Numbered from the stretch's first letter, positions 9,199-18,722 are shown. The stretch: 44,571 bases of DNA from Bacteroidales bacterium (GCA_021738485.1 JAIPBX010000015.1:1-44571), one strand, 5' to 3'. Program-made: numbers and translations. Notes: generated from the letters alone by a model not told the origin.

Positions 9199-10793
9199 TA
9201 TTCTATTTTTTTCTCATTGAAGGCGGTTTCCTCTTTAAGGATTTCCACCGATTTCTGAATCGTTTGGTCGATCATGCTTATAATCTCATAATACGCGCTG
9301 ATATCAAACAAGTTTCTTGCAATCAAAGCTTTCAGCATGTGTTTTATTTGTTTTTCGGACTGCTGATAGCCCTCTTCATCAAATTCCACCCCTTCATCTT
9401 TTGTATAATCGATAAACTCATTCATAAACTCATCTGTAATAGTATATCTTGACTTAAAGGATTTTACATTGTCATATTTCTTTTTGAGCTCCCCGCGCTC
9501 TTCATCAAGATAGTCAAGAATATAGGAATTCGGAATTCTGTTTTTCACAATGTTTGTGTAGAAGTCGGAGAACCGGGTGGAATCCCACGGAACAAATACA
9601 TCAGGCATAATGCCCCCGCCGCCATATACGGTTCGGCCGTTGTCGGTACTATATTTTAAAGTATCGGGAAATGTGATGCTGTCGCTATTGACAAATTCTC
9701 CCCGCTCCATTCGCTCCCGGATATCCTTGTAGTATTCTTCTTTTTCGCCTTCTTCATAGGGTCTTTGAATGCACCTGCCCGAGGGGGTGTGATAACGGGC
9801 TGTTGTTAGCCTGATTACAGAACTATCGGGAAGAGTGAAGGGCCGTTGCACAAGCCCTTTGCCGAAGGAACGACGCCCAACTACCAAACCCCTGTCCCAG
9901 TCCTGGACAGCACCTGAGACGATCTCACTCGCCGAAGCGGAGCCTTCATTAATGAGGACTACCAGCTTCCCGTTTTCAAAACTTCCCCGGCTGGTGGCTT
10001 TGAGCTCTCGCCGGGGTGCTTTTCTTCCTTCCGTATATACCAACAATTTCCCATTTTCGATAAACTCATCGGCCAGGTCTGTGGCGGTCTGCAAATATCC
10101 GCCGGGGTTGCCCCGCAAGTCAAGGATAAGTTCCTCCATGCCCTCTTCTTTAAGCTCTTTCATGGCTTCTTTAAACTCATTAAGGGTGGTCTTGGAGAAG
10201 CGGGAGATCTTGACGGTTCCTATTTTATCGGTAAGCATATAGGAGGCTTCAACACTGTTTAAGGGGATCTTATCGCGGGTGATGGTGAATTTAATCAGCT
10301 CGTCCCTTCCACTGCGCTTAACGGAAACCTCCACTTTAGTCCCCTTTTTTCCCCGCAGATGATTTTGTACGTATTTGTTATTGATATCTTCTCCGGTAGC
10401 ATCTTCCCCGTTGATTTTGACAATTTTATCCCCGGCACGGATACCTACATCATCAGAAGGCCCTCCCGGGATAGGGGCTACAACGAGAATAGTGTCTTCA
10501 TAGATCTGAAATTGAATCCCCACACCTTCAAAATTTCCTTCCAGTGGTTCATTGGCTTTTTGGATTTCTTCTTTGGTGAAATAATTTGAGTGTGGGTCGA
10601 GTTCTTTCAGTGCAGCTTCGATAGCTGCCTCAGTCAGTTTACTATTATCAACGCTGTCGACATAAGCGTAATTGATAATTTTCATAGCAGACATTAACTT
10701 TTTAACATCTTCCTTATTCTGAAATTGGGCCTGAGCCGGCAAAACCAGTATTAGCGAAAGTATTATTATAATTGTGCTATTAATCAATTTCAT
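9195..10793 (-). CDS. S41 family C-terminal processing peptidase with PDZ domain
   Basis: A 532-residue CtpA-type serine protease. It has a signal peptide (about 1-23, ending PAQAQ), an N-terminal helical part with LDPHSNYF, a PDZ domain (about 88-170) and the S41 core with LDLRGNPGGYL. The catalytic pair is visible: Ser near 287 in NEGSASASE and Lys near 312 in RRSFGKGLVQ. Such enzymes cleave exported proteins near the C terminus in the periplasm. It is convergent to the T9SS operon, with stop codons overlapping at 9195-9198 and no terminator hairpin between. Being next to a C-terminally sorted cargo is suggestive, but T9SS signal removal is done by PorU-type cysteine proteases, so I do not infer a link. 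Confidence 0.93.
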   Translation of the reverse strand: MKLINSTIIIILSLILVLPAQAQFQNKEDVKKLMSAMKIINYAYVDSVDNSKLTEAAIEAALKELDPHSNYFTKEEIQKANEPLEGNFEGVGIQFQIYEDTILVVAPIPGGPSDDVGIRAGDKIVKINGEDATGEDINNKYVQNHLRGKKGTKVEVSVKRSGRDELIKFTITRDKIPLNSVEASYMLTDKIGTVKISRFSKTTLNEFKEAMKELKEEGMEELILDLRGNPGGYLQTATDLADEFIENGKLLVYTEGRKAPRRELKATSRGSFENGKLVVLINEGSASASEIVSGAVQDWDRGLVVGRRSFGKGLVQRPFTLPDSSVIRLTTARYHTPSGRCIQRPYEEGEKEEYYKDIRERMERGEFVNSDSITFPDTLKYSTDNGRTVYGGGGIMPDVFVPWDSTRFSDFYTNIVKNRIPNSYILDYLDEERGELKKKYDNVKSFKSRYTITDEFMNEFIDYTKDEGVEFDEEGYQQSEKQIKHMLKALIARNLFDISAYYEIISMIDQTIQKSVEILKEETAFNEKKIEY

Positions 10794-10836
10794 AGATCTT
10801 TTGTTGTGGTTTTATAAGATGTTGTTACTTTAGATT

Positions 10837-10844
10837 CAAAGATA
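10837..10844 (-). promoter_or_regulatory. -7 promoter element for the S41 protease
   Basis: On the minus strand this reads TATCTTTG, matching TAnnTTTG, 43 bases upstream of the protease ATG. It lies in the 110-base divergent gap shared with the rhomboid gene. Confidence 0.45.
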
Positions 10845-10903
10845 TATTAATTTCGTCCAAACACGTAAGAAAACAATATGATTATTAATAAACTTTAACA
10901 GTT

Positions 10904-11623
10904 TTGAGCAGCAAATACGAAAAGAGAAAGCTTCTCGGAAGCATGATATACCCTGCTATCCTGGTATTGGTGCTTTGGGCGGTTAAATTCATCGAAATAG
11001 GTTTTGAGATTAGTTTTTCGCAGCATGGCATAATTCCGCTCGAATTAGTAGGCCTTCCCGGTATTGTAACGGCTCCCCTTATTCATGGAGATTTGGGACA
11101 CCTGGCCTCCAATTCTGCTCCCTTGTTTTTACTAACCACCGGTCTTTTTTATTACTATGATAAAACGGCCTTCAAAATTTTTTTTATAGCCTATGTAGCC
11201 ACCGGTGTTTGGGTGTGGCTTTTTGCCCGCGGAGATGCTTCACATATCGGAGCAAGCGGTGTGGTCTATGCGCTGGCTTCCTTTCATTTTTTCAGTGGTT
11301 TGATTCGCCGCCAGAAACAATTAATGGCGTTTGCCCTGGTAGTAGCTTTTCTGTATGGTAGCATGGTATGGGGTGTTGTCCCTGATTTTTATCCCAAAAA
11401 GCCTATATCATGGGAGTCACATTTGATGGGGGCGGTAGCCGGACTACTACTGGCTTTTTTCTTTAGCGATAAAGGCCCGAAAAAAGCGAAAAGAGAGTTT
11501 AAAGAGCATGATGAGGAATGGGAAGAACGCATCAGGAGGATGCAGGGCTATTACCCCGATGAGCTGGAGATTCATTATGAAATAAAAGAAAAAGACAGCG
11601 AGGAAAAGAAGGAAGGGGAATGA
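10904..11623 (+). CDS. Rhomboid family intramembrane serine protease
   Basis: A 239-residue protein with about six hydrophobic segments. Rhomboid marks are clear: HGDLGHLASN (about 61-70) for the loop and the conserved H/N residues, GASG with the catalytic Ser at 118, and SHLMGAVAG with the catalytic His at 173. A charged cytoplasmic tail follows (190-239, rich in Lys and Glu). Rhomboids cleave substrates inside the membrane; the substrate here is unknown. The frame has no upstream ATG, so the start is the TTG at 10904; the next in-frame ATG (10943) would remove the basic N-terminus. It is divergent from the S41 protease. Fairly sure of family, less of the start. Confidence 0.9.
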   Translation: MSSKYEKRKLLGSMIYPAILVLVLWAVKFIEIGFEISFSQHGIIPLELVGLPGIVTAPLIHGDLGHLASNSAPLFLLTTGLFYYYDKTAFKIFFIAYVATGVWVWLFARGDASHIGASGVVYALASFHFFSGLIRRQKQLMAFALVVAFLYGSMVWGVVPDFYPKKPISWESHLMGAVAGLLLAFFFSDKGPKKAKREFKEHDEEWEERIRRMQGYYPDELEIHYEIKEKDSEEKKEGE

Positions 11624-11673
11624 TGGTGGAATAAATAGCTTTTAATAATAAATAGAGTTGCGGCCTAACCCTG

Positions 11674-13021
11674 TCAGGTTTTCCTGCGCTTTATGATATA
11701 AAAGAGGTAAACAATCAATAAAATCAATATTGCAGCGGCCGGAATGTAATAGTGCCATTGCCAGCCACTTTGGTTTTTTTTCTGTTCCATTTTTTTCAGT
11801 TCAGCTTCAATGTTTTCCAGCCTTAAACTGTCATCCATAGCAGCAAAAGCTTCTATGTATTTTTTGGAACTTTCATAATCTTCTTTCTTAGCATAGGCCA
11901 TGACAAGTTTTTCGTAGTTATCACGCACTTCCGGTTTAGCGCCAATATCACGGGCAATCTCTATACTTTGTTTGAAATAATTGATGGCCTTATCCAGTTT
12001 TCCTTTCATCATCAGGTTTTCGCCGATACCCGTGTATGTGTTAGCCAGCAGCCTCTTATCGTCAAGGTTCTCTTCAATTTTTAGAGCTTTCCGATAGTAT
12101 TCATTGGCTTTATCATATTTTTCCAGCTTATTGTGGATATGTCCCAGGTTAATCAGGCATACCATCTCTCCTCTTTTATCGTCAATTTGATGCCTGATAT
12201 TGAGCGACTCTTTCAGAAGGCTTTGTGCAAAATCATATTCTTCCAAATGATAATGTCCCATTCCAATTTCATTGAGACATATTGCCTTGGCATAAAGGTC
12301 ATTTTTTTTCTTGGCCAGGTTTAACGCTTTATTGAAATAATGAAAGGCTTTCTTTATCAGATCCTGGCCCATGTATATGTCGCCAAGATTTATATAGTTA
12401 TCAATCAATTCTTCCTCATCGTTTTTCTTCTCATAAAATGCTGTTGATTGCCGTAAATTTCTGAGGGCGGAATCAAATTCGCCGATAAAATTGTAGAGGT
12501 TCCCCAAATTATTCAGGGTAGTGGCCACCCCCCTCTTTGTCATTTTGCTCTTTTTCAAATTGTAACGACCGGCGATAGTATTTAATAGCTCCCTCATATT
12601 TCCCCTTTTCTTTTAACAATAGACCCAGGTTATGATTTAAATTGGCCATACCTTCTCTATGATTGATTTGGGTATATCTATCCAGAGCCTTCTCATAAGC
12701 CTTTCTGGCCTTATCCATTTCGCCGGTAAAAAAATGAATGATACCAATGTTTTTCTGCGAAAGGGCTATTTTGGCCGTGTCTTTTATATTCCTAGCCAGA
12801 TGAAGAGCGTTACGGGCATATCACAGAGCCTCGTCCCTCTCGCTAAAGCGCAATTCGGCCGACAAATCATTATAGATTTCTATTTTCCGGGAGGTAGGAC
12901 TATGCTCCAGCTCGGATTTTAGCTGCTGGATTTTTTTCTGCCCGCTGACAATCACCGGTATAACGAGAAGAAAAATCATGCTTAGGGTTAATAATTGGTA
13001 TGTTAAGTTTTTCTTTTTCAT
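11674..13021 (-). pseudogene. TPR repeat membrane protein gene broken by an internal TGA and a frameshift
   Basis: Three pieces of one gene lie in line. From 13021 a signal peptide and TPR start are read for 66 codons until an in-frame TGA at 12821-12823. The same frame continues past it (YARNALHLARN, then KARKAYEKALDRY) to about 12533, where a run of six G on the coding strand (12528-12533) has one base too many. Removing one G joins QNDKEG to VATTLNNLGNLYNF, a perfect TPR helix, and the frame runs to 11674. The restored protein would be about 448 residues: signal peptide, roughly nine TPRs, a coiled stretch and one C-terminal membrane helix with KRRKT. It overlaps the upstream gene by one base (TAATG). 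Two separate lesions argue for a true pseudogene, though the G-run error alone could be a sequencing fault. Confidence 0.82.
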
Positions 13022-13950
13022 TATAGTACCAGGTAATGTTTTAATTTTTCATATAATTCGTCATACATTAAATCCAGCATGTTCAACTCGGAGAGACTTT
13101 TGAATCTTCCGTGGTCCTCCCTGTAATTGACAATTTGTTTTACAAGGTAATAATCCATATAAGGGTGACGCTGCAATTCCTTAAATGTAGCTGTATTAAT
13201 ATTCACTTTTTGAATGTTAGTGGTATCCGTCCAAAAATGATTCTTTAACGGCAGATAATTGGAGGAATCAAAATTGTAGACTTCCAGGAGTTGTTTCTTG
13301 GTATAAAAACCCCCTAGATAATCCCTGTATTTGATGATTCTTTGAGAAAAAACCTCACCAATGCCCCTGATTTTGATCAATTCAGACGAATCAGTGGAAT
13401 TCAAATCAATATGTAAGGTGGTACGGGGGGTAGTAGAATCTTCATTGATTTTATTCTGCTTTCCGGATGCTTTCTTTTTTTCCGGTTTTTTAATGTTGAT
13501 ATAGGGTTCCAATTGGGCAAATTCTTGCTGAGTAATACCGTAGATTTTTTTCAGATCTTCTTTTTTATCGAAGGACCCGCCACTTTTCTCGTAGTTTTTT
13601 ATGATTTGTATCTGATTTTGTGAGAAGCCTATTTCTTTCCACTTGTTTTCAGGCAAATTATTAGGATCAAAAGGGAAAGGAGTTAGTTGTTCGGGTTTAC
13701 GGACCTTATTCTTCAGTGTATCTTTTTTCGTTGTTTTTTGTTTCTTCTTATCTTTTTCTTTTTTGCGGGCTTCGATAAACGCTTCTACTTGTTTTTTAAA
13801 TTCTTTGTTACTCGTATTTCCATTCAATGAGATAAATCTGGGCAAAAGCAAGTAGATAACAATGAGCAGGAGAAGTATCGCTAACAGGGTTAAAACTCCT
13901 ATACGCTCCTTTGTGTTGAACTCGAAAAATTTCCGTGGTTTTTTGTTCAT
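13021..13950 (-). CDS. Helix-hairpin-helix (ComEA-like) DNA-binding membrane protein
   Basis: A 309-residue protein with one membrane helix (about 18-36), a long Lys-rich linker (about 50-85) and three helix-hairpin-helix blocks: near 100-150 (IGFSQNQIQIIKNYEK), near 180-225 (LIKIRGIGEVFSQRIIKYRD) and near 250-305 (NINTATFKELQRHPYMD). This is the ComEA/HHH family, which in other bacteria binds incoming DNA in the periplasm during transformation; a role in DNA uptake here is inference, and no other competence gene is in the window. It leads a two-gene unit with the broken TPR gene (stop and start share one base at 13021). Confidence 0.82.
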   Translation of the reverse strand: MNKKPRKFFEFNTKERIGVLTLLAILLLLIVIYLLLPRFISLNGNTSNKEFKKQVEAFIEARKKEKDKKKQKTTKKDTLKNKVRKPEQLTPFPFDPNNLPENKWKEIGFSQNQIQIIKNYEKSGGSFDKKEDLKKIYGITQQEFAQLEPYINIKKPEKKKASGKQNKINEDSTTPRTTLHIDLNSTDSSELIKIRGIGEVFSQRIIKYRDYLGGFYTKKQLLEVYNFDSSNYLPLKNHFWTDTTNIQKVNINTATFKELQRHPYMDYYLVKQIVNYREDHGRFKSLSELNMLDLMYDELYEKLKHYLVL

Positions 13951-13970
13951 GAATGTCCGTCTTTCCCAAC

Positions 13971-13978
13971 CAAATATA
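13971..13978 (-). promoter_or_regulatory. -7 promoter element for the HHH/TPR unit
   Basis: The minus strand reads TATATTTG, an exact TAnnTTTG match 20 bases before the start codon at 13950, in the 42-base gap behind the channel gene. Confidence 0.45.
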
Positions 13979-13992
13979 GCAAATTAACAATA

Positions 13993-15021
13993 TTATTCAC
14001 TATCGGTATGGGATAAAATCGCTTTCATTTTGTCGATTTGTTCGCTTGTCCCCAATACAAATAATTTTGATTCGGGTAGCAATTTTGTTTGCGGCGTGGG
14101 GTTAAGGATATATTGTCCTTGAGGATTTTTATAACCAATGATGTTGGCCCCGGTTTTTCTTCGAATATCCAATTCATAAAGCGTTTTGTTATTAAAATCT
14201 TCATGCATATTTTTACATTCAATCTCCTGGATTGTTGTAGGAGCAGAGCCTCTCACGGAAAGGTAATCGAGGAATTCCACTATATCACTACGGGCTACCA
14301 GCTTAGCCATATGCGCTCCTCCAACCTTTTCAGGCATAATAATGCGGTCGACCCCTGCGATACGTAGTTTTCTTTCGGCACTCTCGCTTGAGGCCCGGCT
14401 GATAATGGTTAAATCGGGATTCAGTGAACGCGCGGTTAAGACAATAAATACATTATCGGCATCGGTGGGTAATGTGGCTATAAGGGCCTTAGCGTCTTTA
14501 ATTCCGGCATTTAGTAATATGTCATCATCGGTAGCATCCCCTTCATAAAAAGGGATGTTTTGTTCCCTGTTGTCCATAACAAGATCGTGGTTGTTTTCTA
14601 TGACTAAACATGAATTGTTATGCGCCAGGAGTTCTAAGACCGTTTGTTTTCCGTTGCGCCCATATCCTACAACAATGACGTGATTTTTCATAGCTTTTGT
14701 GGATTTTTTTCTGTACTTGCCTAAAAGATTTCCGATTTGCCCCTCAAGAAAGTGAGATGTGATTTTTGATAAAGTATAAGTGATTGTCCCCAATCCGCTG
14801 ATAATTAAAATAATAGTAAATATGCGTCCATCAACGGATAAATCCCTGATTTCACCGAAACCTACTGTCGTTACTGTGATTACCGTCATATAAAGAGCTT
14901 CCAGGGGCGAGAACCCTTCAATGATCATGTAACCTGCAACACCTACCAGTATAATCGTAATGACAATCAGAATTGCTATATAAATGATCTAGGACTTTTC
15001 TTTCCTCCTGTGGTGCTGCAT
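13993..15021 (-). pseudogene. Two-helix potassium channel with RCK domains, interrupted by an in-frame amber codon
   Basis: The protein has the K+ filter TVGFGE, a second membrane helix, RCK/TrkA-N with GYGRNGKQ and TrkA-C: a ligand-gated channel of the two-transmembrane type. The longest open frame starts at ATG 14928 and lacks the first membrane helix. Upstream in the same frame the helix is present (IIYIAILIVITIILVGVAGY, just before that ATG), and further up is ATG 15021 with MQHHRRKEKS. The two are separated only by TAG at 14989-14991 (codon 11). A -7 promoter element lies at 15045-15052, fitting the 15021 start. The gene is thus full length (342 codons) apart from one nonsense codon. A restart at 14928 would make a pore without its outer helix. 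TAG ends normal genes here (26897, 29972), so recoding is unlikely. Confidence 0.82.
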
Positions 15022-15044
15022 AATTTCAAATGAGAATATTAAGA

Positions 15045-15052
15045 CAAATGTA
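15045..15052 (-). promoter_or_regulatory. -7 promoter element for the potassium channel gene
   Basis: The minus strand reads TACATTTG, matching TAnnTTTG, 23 bases upstream of ATG 15021. It supports the long start of the amber-interrupted channel gene. Confidence 0.5.
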
Positions 15053-15111
15053 AAAATATTTTTTTATGAAATTTTTAATCTAAAGGCTATTTGATGTTGA
15101 TTCATATATTC

Positions 15112-16371
15112 TTATGTAAGTATCTTTTTACCTACCGGGCAATGAAGACATTTCTTCGGAGTGCAATAATTTTTTTTCAGATAGATTAAAGCCTGGGAAT
15201 GAAAGGCATTTCTTATTTCCAATCCCAGTGTGCTGTATTTTTTGATGATGGAGTTCGATTCGGGTGGTAGTTCAGAGAGAAAATCCAGGGCTCGCTCCTT
15301 AAAAAGCTGCTGGTTTTTAACCATGCCGAAAACAAAAATATAAGGGATAATGGTATTGATAATGATAAGATCTATCGCTGCATTCCCTAAAAATTTTGCC
15401 TTTCCGGCCGAAGCTTTATCGAAAGTATAATGATCCTGCCAATAGTTGGAGGCTTTAACGATTAATAGGTTTTTGATGTCTTCGATTTCGCGGGCTTCAA
15501 GGACAAAAGAAAACAACGAAGACGATTTATGGATAAGCTGCGCGAATTGAGCCAGGCGGATGTGAGGGAAGTTGGCAGGCCGCAAGCGAAGAAATCGCCA
15601 GAGCTTTTGGTCCACAGGGCGTAATGAGAATTTGGCCTGCAGATGTTTGTATTCTTTTTGCAAAGCCCTGGGATAGGCGTCTTCGAACTCCCTCCCCGAC
15701 AAAAAACCGGCCTGACCGTATAACAGCGCTTCAAGCTGGAAAAGATTGTTTTTATGCTTGGCGAGGTATTTTAAAGGTAGTGATTTGGCGAGCAACTCAA
15801 AGGGGGCATTGTTTATCTTGAACCCAAAATTGCGGGCTATGGATATGTAAAAACATTCTTCCCAACTGTTTTTATGTTTGGTAAGTAAGGTTTTGATTTC
15901 ATCAGCTTTGTGCTCGAGTTTCTCTATGGCCAGCCTCTCCTTCCAGCTCTCCCAGATAAAATAATCCACCCGGGAAGCAAGGCTTTCGCAGGGTATCCAG
16001 TTTTTATTGTTGATTAAGTTGAGATAGCGTTCATACAACCTTTTGTTGACATTATTCTTAATTTCAAGCGTAGGGGCATTAACGTCAATATCTTTATCGT
16101 TTTCGTATACTACGTGAAGAATGATGTTTTGATAAGCCGGGTCTTTATCGTGGTTGTGCTTGTGCCAGTCAGAACTTCTTACATGAATCTCCACATTTCC
16201 TACCCAAAGGGTTAGTCCGATTCTGATTTTTGCCTCGAAAAAATCCGGGCCCGCATCAAGATTATGATGACCCGGGTTTTCAATTTTTATAACTTCATCT
16301 TCATCTGAGGTAAGCTCATTCTCAAATAGTCGGTATTTCCACAGGTAATGCAGGTATGATTCATTCATCAT
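15112..16371 (-). CDS. DUF2851 family protein
   Basis: A 419-residue soluble protein of unknown function, found mainly in Bacteroidota. Family marks seen are the N-terminal YLHYLWKYRLF, the PGHHNLDAGPDFFEAKIRIG block, VGNVEIHVRSSDWHKHNHD with several His and Asp residues, and a C-terminal pair of Cys motifs (KKNYCTPKKCLHCPVGKKIL). The early block resembles metal-dependent nuclease or hydrolase cores by its His/Asp pattern, but I cannot assign an activity. No signal peptide. It is divergent from the DUF4294 gene (211 bases between). Confidence 0.85.
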   Translation of the reverse strand: MMNESYLHYLWKYRLFENELTSDEDEVIKIENPGHHNLDAGPDFFEAKIRIGLTLWVGNVEIHVRSSDWHKHNHDKDPAYQNIILHVVYENDKDIDVNAPTLEIKNNVNKRLYERYLNLINNKNWIPCESLASRVDYFIWESWKERLAIEKLEHKADEIKTLLTKHKNSWEECFYISIARNFGFKINNAPFELLAKSLPLKYLAKHKNNLFQLEALLYGQAGFLSGREFEDAYPRALQKEYKHLQAKFSLRPVDQKLWRFLRLRPANFPHIRLAQFAQLIHKSSSLFSFVLEAREIEDIKNLLIVKASNYWQDHYTFDKASAGKAKFLGNAAIDLIIINTIIPYIFVFGMVKNQQLFKERALDFLSELPPESNSIIKKYSTLGLEIRNAFHSQALIYLKKNYCTPKKCLHCPVGKKILT

Positions 16372-16537
16372 TTTACCGGGGTTTTTATTTGTTACTCACA
16401 ATAATACTTATTTTTGTCATTAAAGTCAATCATAAATCCACCTCATTTAAAAGGAGCAACAAATTTTGAAAATAATTTAACTGCTTAGGCGTTTTCATGT
16501 TAATTTTAATCCATGGATCGTTTCTTTCAATACTATT

Positions 16538-16545
16538 AACTTTGG
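16538..16545 (+). promoter_or_regulatory. -7 promoter element for the DUF4294 gene
   Basis: TAACTTTG matches TAnnTTTG. It ends one base before the ATG at 16547, which therefore cannot be the start; the ATG at 16583 lies at a fitting distance. Confidence 0.5.
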
Positions 16546-16582
16546 TATGATAATTGAAAAACAGCTTGACAGAAAAGGGGGC

Positions 16583-17191
16583 ATGATGTGGCGTAATGTA
16601 ATAATCCTTTTTTTGATGATGATTATTACCCTTCCCGATGCTTTTAGCCAGGAAAAGCGTGGGGAAGAAAAAGGTGATGGTGTGCAAAGGCTGGAACCTA
16701 TGCAAGCCAAAGTTGATGGGAAGGATACTATGCTTATCAAAGAGCTGGACCCGGTCGTTATTTTTGCCTGGAAAGAGCCTCCCAGCCGTCGAAAAAGAAA
16801 GCTTATTTACAATATAAAAAAAGTATATCCCTATGCTCGCCTGGCGAGTCTAAAGCTATGGGAATATGAGAATAAACTTAAAAAAGCAGATTCTGATCGG
16901 GAAAGAAGGAAGCTTATGAAACAAGCGGAAGAGGAGCTGGAGAAAGAGTTTGGGCACGAGCTAAAAAAGCTCAATTTTACCCAGGGAAGGCTGCTTTTGA
17001 AACTGATCGACCGTGAAACCGGCGAAACCTCTTACGAGTTGGTGCAGGAGCTTCGCGGAAAATTTACTGCCTTTTTCTGGCAATCGCTGGCTAGAATATT
17101 CGGTTATAATCTTAAGGCCCCCTACGACCCCGAAGGGAAGGATAAGGAGATAGAGGAGATAGTCAGGCTTATTGAAGAGGGAAAAATATAG
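16583..17191 (+). CDS. DUF4294 domain exported protein
   Basis: Start at 16583 (or 16586) rather than 16547: it follows AAAAGGGGG, begins a proper signal peptide (MMWRNVIILFLMMIITLPDA, cleavage near FSQE), and the longer start would abut the promoter element. The mature part of about 180 residues carries the DUF4294 pattern: LDPVVIFAWKEPPSRRKRKLIYNI, then KVYPYARLA, a charged helix and FTQGRLLLKLIDRETGETSYELV. Function unknown; the family is conserved in Bacteroidota and its members are exported to the periplasm or outer membrane. It stands alone between a divergent DUF2851 gene and a convergent sugar transferase gene. Confidence 0.85.
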   Translation: MMWRNVIILFLMMIITLPDAFSQEKRGEEKGDGVQRLEPMQAKVDGKDTMLIKELDPVVIFAWKEPPSRRKRKLIYNIKKVYPYARLASLKLWEYENKLKKADSDRERRKLMKQAEEELEKEFGHELKKLNFTQGRLLLKLIDRETGETSYELVQELRGKFTAFFWQSLARIFGYNLKAPYDPEGKDKEIEEIVRLIEEGKI

Positions 17192-17303
17192 GTACAAATC
17201 GTAGGGAGGCAGACGGAGCAGTAGCCAAAAAGGTCTTTATCAATGATTTCAAAACACTATTTTTTAAATCTATCAACCATTGATTAGCACAGAGCCTTTT
17301 CAT

Positions 17304-18722
17304 TTACTTCCCTCGTCCCTGAAGAACAATCAGTACTGTATATATTAAAATTCTGAAATCCATAGCCAGCGACATATTTTCAAGATAAAGGATGTCATAT
17401 TTCAACCGCTGAATCATTTCATTCACATCTGAAGCATATCCGTATTTTACCTGCCCCCATGAGGTTATGCCTGGCTTGATACGCTGAAGCATCTTATAGT
17501 GGGGCGCCCTTTCGATGATTTTGTTGATAAAATATTGCCGTTCAGGACGCGGACCTACAATGCTCATATCTCCTTTAAGTACCGTATAGAATTGCGGTAA
17601 CTCATCCAGGCGGGTTTTGCGCATAAATTTTCCGAATCGTGTGATGCGGGGGTCTTCTTCAGAAGAGAGTTTTGGAATTCCATCCTTTTCGGCGTCATGT
17701 ACCATTGACCTGAATTTATGCATCATGAAGGGTTTGCCGTGCAGCCCGATGCGTTTCTGACTGAAAATGATGGGGCCATGGGAGGACAGCTTCACGCCAA
17801 TAGCACAGAACAGGTAGAGGGGGGATAGGAGAATCATGGCCAACAAAGAAATCGATACATCCATTAAGCGTTTCAGCGATTGCTGCCAGGTGGGTAAGGT
17901 TTGCGGGGATATCTGGATCAAAGGAGTTTCGAAAATGGCGCCCATTTTCACCGTACCCATCAGTATGTCCTGCATCTTAGGGATAATCTTGACTATGACG
18001 TCCGAGGCTTCTAGTTCGGTGATGACTTCTTCTACAAGCCCGTTTTCCGACTTTTCGGTGGCAATAATAACTTCCTCTATTCCATGTTTGTTGATCACTT
18101 TGTTGATTTCTTTATAAGAGCCAAGATGGGGGAGGTCTTTTTCCAGTGGATTGTGTTTATTTCCGTTGATCGAGATAAAGCCCTTAAATAACTGACCGGT
18201 AGCCTTTTCCTGGCTTTCTATCTGGTGATATATATCGCTGGCATTTCCATTGCTGCCGATAATTACGGTGTTGAAACCGATTGATTTTTTGTGTATCTTA
18301 TGATTGGTAATAGAAGTTAAGATTAGGCGAAACATATAGGTGAATCCGAAATGCAAACCGAATAAGGTGAAGAATGAGCGGTAATACGACCTGTAGGAAT
18401 AAATGACATCATCCAGGATGAGGGCGAAAAAAATTACCGTTACACCTATGACAGCCACAACCAGGGTCTGGCTAAGCTCCCGGAGGCGGGATTTACGGTA
18501 CACTTTTCGATAAAAACCTGAGATATAATACAAAAACAACCAGAATAGAGGAACCAATGTAATACCCAGATAAAGATTTGTGTCAGCGGTTACCTGTCCG
18601 AACTTGTCAAAAATATCGGGATCAATGGTGTACTTGCGATAGATAAAGAAAAGGCTCCACGCAATCACCGCACTGAAAAAATCTAAAGTTATATATCTCA
18701 GTCGTTGAATTCTGTATTTCAT
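17304..18722 (-). CDS. Polyprenyl glycosylphosphotransferase (exopolysaccharide initiating sugar transferase)
   Basis: A 472-residue WbaP/WcaJ-type membrane enzyme that moves a sugar-1-phosphate onto undecaprenyl phosphate to start polysaccharide assembly. Four N-terminal membrane helices (about 10-135), a CoA-binding-like Rossmann region (about 145-260, VIIGSNGNASDIY), a further membrane hairpin, then the catalytic domain with KRLMDVSISLLAMILLSPLY, HKFRSM, TRLDELPQFYTVLKGDMSIV, GPRPERQ and the KPGITSWGQVKYGY end motif. All conserved acidic and Arg residues I know for the family are present. It is coupled to the upstream lipoprotein gene by a one-base TAATG overlap. No other capsule genes lie nearby, so it is an isolated initiator or serves a cluster elsewhere. 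Confidence 0.92.
   Translation of the reverse strand: MKYRIQRLRYITLDFFSAVIAWSLFFIYRKYTIDPDIFDKFGQVTADTNLYLGITLVPLFWLFLYYISGFYRKVYRKSRLRELSQTLVVAVIGVTVIFFALILDDVIYSYRSYYRSFFTLFGLHFGFTYMFRLILTSITNHKIHKKSIGFNTVIIGSNGNASDIYHQIESQEKATGQLFKGFISINGNKHNPLEKDLPHLGSYKEINKVINKHGIEEVIIATEKSENGLVEEVITELEASDVIVKIIPKMQDILMGTVKMGAIFETPLIQISPQTLPTWQQSLKRLMDVSISLLAMILLSPLYLFCAIGVKLSSHGPIIFSQKRIGLHGKPFMMHKFRSMVHDAEKDGIPKLSSEEDPRITRFGKFMRKTRLDELPQFYTVLKGDMSIVGPRPERQYFINKIIERAPHYKMLQRIKPGITSWGQVKYGYASDVNEMIQRLKYDILYLENMSLAMDFRILIYTVLIVLQGRGK

Noticed and set aside
9195-10793. S41 protease as the sorting protease of the T9SS cargo
   Set aside because: T9SS signals are removed by PorU-type cysteine proteases; this gene is convergent, not in the operon.
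12528-12533. Phase-variable G tract in the TPR gene
   Set aside because: Six G is short for phase variation, and a separate TGA upstream would block expression anyway.
14989-14991. Reassigned stop codon (alternative genetic code) explaining the amber codon
   Set aside because: TAG ends intact genes at 26897 and 29972, and TGA ends others (5763, 30635), so both act as stops here.
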